Shown here in pieces: positions 59,752 through 64,000 of a stretch of 64,000 nucleotides of DNA. The stretch's first letter is position 1, and the number at the start of each line of letters is the position of its first letter. The notes beneath the pieces were generated by a model. That model was not told the origin of the DNA and made no database searches. It was given only the letters and a program-made list of their open reading frames with translations. The position numbers were made by a program, and so were the translations under genes. The stretch covers positions 372,001-436,000 of the forward strand of contig JAQFWX010000005.1 in the NCBI GenBank assembly GCA_027605045.1. The letters are read 5' to 3'. This DNA is from Phallus indusiatus (lineage: Eukaryota > Basidiomycota > Agaricomycetes > Phallales > Phallaceae).

Positions 59752-59766
59752 AGAATCTTCTAGAAC
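59752..59766 (-). promoter_or_regulatory. Heat-shock element of Hsp20
   Basis: AGAATCTTCTAGAAC: three perfect alternating GAA/TTC units spaced by two bases, the binding site of the heat-shock factor trimer, located about 50 bases upstream of the TATA box. Confidence 0.8.
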
Positions 59767-62700
59767 GGTGAGAGCAAGGTCGGAACCAAATGACATGCGC
59801 ATGTGATTAGTCAGCTAAATAAATTTGATTCCTATTGGATAGTCGTGTTGACGACGCGAATTCACGTGATCCATTTCGTGACGCGATTGATAATTTAATT
59901 TGATTATTGGACGTCCTAGCATCGACGCGTAAACTTCAGAAATTCACCACCCGACATAATCCCTCTAACTGTTAGCAACCGTATGCAATGAGTCAAATAA
60001 TTTTGGTAAGTCCGCAAGTATAAGAGGCTTTGTATATTAGTAGTCTGGTATAGTAAATATGTATATATGCAAAGTTACCGGCAGCGACCTTTGTAAGTTG
60101 ATTTGTGTTTTTAAAACAGATTTCAATTGTGATAAGATTTTTTTTTTGATTGTAAAAGCGGAGGACACAATTTCAACGGACCCATACTTAGGCCATCATG
60201 GTGCACCACTGTTCCCCATAAGTTATATATCAGACCTCTTTGTCACGGCATTTTTGGCATGCTCATTCGACAATCTTTATATCTAATCTTTCGAATCTGA
60301 GCTCTCTGCATACGGCGGTTAGATAGATATAAAGTTTGTTCTCGCGTGATACATAAGTATTTGTTGATTTGGAGCTGCGTAGTACCGGTGGTATGCTCAA
60401 CACGCCAAATGATGCCATTGGTGTGCTTTATCCGATATCAGACAAATTCATCGAGATAGGCTTACACGTGTATGTCCAATGATGGGCTCGACGTCGCTTG
60501 TTATCCCTAAACTTCGTCTTATGCATGAGGTTTTATGCTGTCCTGTTAGCTCTCAACAATTCAGATATCTCATCACCAATTTTTTTGAACTAAAATTCAT
60601 CTAACATCAAGTTTCACAATAAAAACCCGTGCCCATGGCGTGATAGTACTATTGCGTAGTACATACAATTCAGTACAGAAAATTTGAATTAGAGGCTCTT
60701 AGATTGATTGATATAAAAAGAGCCATTTTTGAAATGAAATCATCCCGACAATTAAATCATGGCGTATTTGATTCATTTCGGGTAAGACGAGCGATATAAT
60801 TCGTCGTTGAATGCGTTGAATGACAGCGGATAAGCAAAGGAAGTCTAAGGGGGAAAATAATCCACGACGCACGACGTGCTATTCAAATGGTGGATCAGAA
60901 TCTGCACCTGCTTGGCTGATTGGTTATAATAATTATTGAATTCCTCTCTCCCCTTGCGCCTTCCCCGTGGCACGAATATATTATGACCGCTCGTATCAAA
61001 TTTCAAAAAGAGCGGAAAAAGAAAAAAACAAAACCTGATTGTGCATATATATATAAATACTGCGATATCTAACGGAAGTCAACTTCGAATCTTTTTTTTG
61101 CTGCCTGCCGCCAATGAATGAGCGAGCTGATATATGCACTATAACTATTCTAAGTACAAAGCAACTTGAAGGGCGTCGTCGATCATTGATCGAACTTCTG
61201 TCAAATCTGCTTTCAAAATTGGTTTTTTCAAGACATTGAAACAGGATTGGCTCCTCCTTTTGAGGTCAATTTATTAGGTGATGTGACTCGTCGAATCAGA
61301 GTGTACTACGTACTCTTCTTCGAAGCATGCGCACTGGCAGGACTAAATAAAAACATTGCCTAGTCTGTGCTCACCGTTATGACTACGGGCGCGACGGTCG
61401 GTAATATCAATCAATCATCTTGTTAGTACCCAGGCCGTAGTAATAATAATAGACGAAACGATGCACATAGCTCAATGTGGATGACAACCGTGCGCTCTGT
61501 GGAGTGTACTACGCGCTCAAAAGACCAAAACAGAACGGGAAGGTAATAAACATGTTGCGGACGTCCAGCTCGATTTCATCAACGTTAACTGACAATATCG
61601 ACTCTCGTGAAGTTAGACTCAAAGCATCAAATCAGCAGTGGGCAAAGGCATATAACAGCAGTAATGTAAATTAAAACGAGGCGTAGGTTTCTTCCCATTT
61701 GTAGATAACAGTCTGAGCGAACCAGGGTCCAGATAACGCAAAAAAGGAAACGGTGAGAAAAAGGAAAGAAGGAACCTCTAGTTCTAAATAGAATGTGTTA
61801 CACATTTAGTGATGTAACGATTCAAACGTGTGTACGTAAACGGTCCAGGATTGTCGAAGCAGGAAGAAGCAAAAGAAGGGAGAATAGTACTTGCGGTGAA
61901 AAAAGTAATTTATAAAATAAATGACGATCGCGTTCAATGCGATTACGTGAAAATATTTGATTGGTGCGTCGATTTTTTTATTATTATCTTGTGCGGTCCG
62001 AACTTCGAAGTGAGATAAGATATGATTTGGGATTATAATTCTCAGAGCCTGAGTCGATGTCAAAGACGGGACGTATGTTTGTCTTCTCAAAAACGTGGCC
62101 GTTGGATTATAATTAGTCGCTGTCCAATACTTTCATCTCGGCTGTTCGTATTGCTTTCGAAGTGTTTCGGAGTCCGGAGTCGACGAACCTTTTCGGCACA
62201 TACGTATGTTCTGGAAGTCTCCGGGTGAACCAACCCAACAGCTGCGGATTTCGAATGTCATTGATGTTAACTGAGTGAAGGTGAATAGATGGAACCATAG
62301 TACCGTTTGGTCTTGGTCCGTTCGTAATCAAATTCGCCTGTCAATATACATACGTACATACATATGTATGTATGCAGGGAAAAGGAACAATCACCGCATC
62401 ATGAGGGTTCACTTTTTCTTTTTTTGATAAAAGCCATGCCAGTCCCCCAAGCTTCAAGTTTTGTTCACAAGACCCAAAGAGAAGCGCCCTTTTCTTTCCT
62501 ACTGCTGCGAACTTGAGCTTGAGCAGATGACGATGAGGATGACGCGTACAAGTGCTTGGACTCTCCTCGAGATGGTTAAAAACACCGATCACCCCACCAT
62601 TCAGCCCCTTATGTTAAATTACACTCTCCGTCGGAAGGCATTATAACTTACGGGCTAGACCAAAGCCGATTGTTTGAATTGGAGTGGACCATCGTTTGTG

Positions 62701-64000
62701 GCAGTAGCAGAGTTCGAAATGTGACCATCGCAATCACATGGTATCACATGCATGCATCATCCAACCGAAGCGCGCGTTCAGTGTTCACATCCGAATAGTC
62801 ATTATGACATGCAATACTAAACTACTACTAGTACATCATACATGTGATCCTAGCAACAGGTCTTCTCTTGTAAAGTACTTAGTCTTCTTCTTCTTTTCCG
62901 CTCAACTCGCATTTCTCAAATCTGAATTTCAAATTCCATTGACTTTGTGGCGCTTTTTCTTTACTATTGATTTGAATCATATTCCAATTGGCTGAGCCTC
63001 TTTCAGTACATTACTACTCCGAGTCCAAGTGTCCCCACACCGCCGGCGGATACATCGGATTACCGGTTCATCCGGTGTTTTATGTATATCATATAGACCG
63101 GAAGTCTTTCTTTTTGCTTGATTTATGGAATTCACGGTGCCTGTATGGGCAAGATAAAGTTAGATGTTGCCAGTGTAGACTACCTTGAATGAAGTGAGTG
63201 ATATGAATTCTGGGGTAAATATTAGAAGAGAAATGGAGAGATCCGAAAGCCCGGGGGACAGGAGTCACAGGACATAATTATACTTCAAGCTTTCAAGGTT
63301 TTACGTTTATAATTCAAGGGGCTCTACTTCCAAACCGGCTACTAGTAGTCCGGCATGGTGGATAATCCATTTTTAAGTTCAACTTCAAATACAAATGCTA
63401 AAGAAAGTACTCCGGATTTTTCCAAGATAATCGAGATAACACCGGAATCCGGAGGGAGATTAAACGCTTATGGTCCCTTTTTAGGTGTGCGATCTTTCCT
63501 CACGGGGGTATAAGCCTTAATGGTTCTGTGAATAGTATCTGAACTCACTTCCGTTTATTAGCTAGTAGCTAAATCATGTGAATATGTAGGTACATTTTCA
63601 AATTTTTTAAACGCGCTTTGATTTACATTTTTCCCCGTCTTGAACCTATCATTATGTACTTAATAAAAGGTGATTATGCATTACTAGTAAGCCGTCTCTT
63701 TCCTTGTTGAAGGCGAAAGCACCCGGATTAACCGATCCGACGGACATCAGTGATCTACAATTTCCCCCCCACAAAATCAATTGAATTACAACAATCCCTA
63801 ATATCTCCGTTTGTTCACTAGATATTTGATTGTGAAACTTTGCAAGGGAGGGTGTTTACGCGTCCACTTTCAAGCTTTCAAGTTCCATCCGTTTGCGCTC
63901 GGACTCGGGACTCGGCTCTGTCCCGTTAGTCTTCTACTAGTAGGTACCTGGCTCGTAAGTAACCGTTTATGAAAGTTCACTAATTGATGGGTCAATTTCC
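59767..64000. other. Gene-poor end of the window
   Basis: 4.2 kb in which I can support no gene. Open frames are all under 100 codons without motifs. Features seen: an 18-base perfect palindrome TACATACATATGTATGTA at 62355-62372, a TATATATATA run near 61,055, and otherwise unremarkable AT-leaning sequence. Confidence 0.5.

Overview
The window reads as nuclear DNA of a basidiomycete, most likely a mushroom-forming agaricomycete. Genes lie close together on both strands and are cut by many introns of about 46-90 bases with GT..AG ends. The surface-protein repertoire (two class I hydrophobins, two CFEM proteins with GPI-type tails, a pair of small secreted proteins) and a Tad1-like LINE fit that group. 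Most exon models below were spliced by hand from codon phase and family motifs; several (PLD, PDK1-like kinase, degenerate kinase, C2H2 protein, RPL31, hydrophobin, both CFEM proteins, Hsp20) were checked to be multiples of three. No species can be named from sequence alone.

Layout. 0-12 kb: 3' part of a phospholipase D, an unrecognised protein, a PDK1-type kinase with a C-terminal PH-like region, a degenerate kinase-like protein and a C2H2 zinc-finger protein. 12-20 kb: an aldo-keto reductase, a small secreted protein and a Rex1-type RNA exonuclease. 20-29 kb: a broken zinc transporter (Zrg17/CDF type), a hydrophobin, a CFEM protein, and a rearranged second copy of the 14.7-18.7 kb block, which carries an inverted exonuclease fragment and a second, apparently intact secreted gene. 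29-37 kb: a 253-bp hairpin element, then an F-box gene split by a 5.95-kb LINE with both ORFs open and a 13-bp target-site duplication. 37-50 kb: an SDR lacking the usual Tyr/Lys, a four-segment membrane protein, a second CFEM protein, ribosomal protein L31, a classical SDR, a broken HNH-nuclease gene, a mitochondrial CoA-transferase and a PHO13-type phosphatase. 51-60 kb: a second hydrophobin, a GH28 polygalacturonase, a MYND-finger protein and an Hsp20 chaperone with a TATA box and perfect heat-shock element. The last 4.2 kb holds no gene I can support.

How it fits together. Conserved housekeeping genes (RPL31, REX1, PDK1-like, PLD, CoA-transferase, PHO13-type) are interleaved with a fast-changing secreted and cell-surface set and with three decayed or interrupted genes. 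No single pathway operon is visible, as expected for a fungus. The most striking structural features are the recent LINE insertion, which leaves a reconstructable in-frame empty site, and the nested inverted duplication around the secreted-protein and exonuclease genes. I found no clear candidate for a wholly new molecular system.
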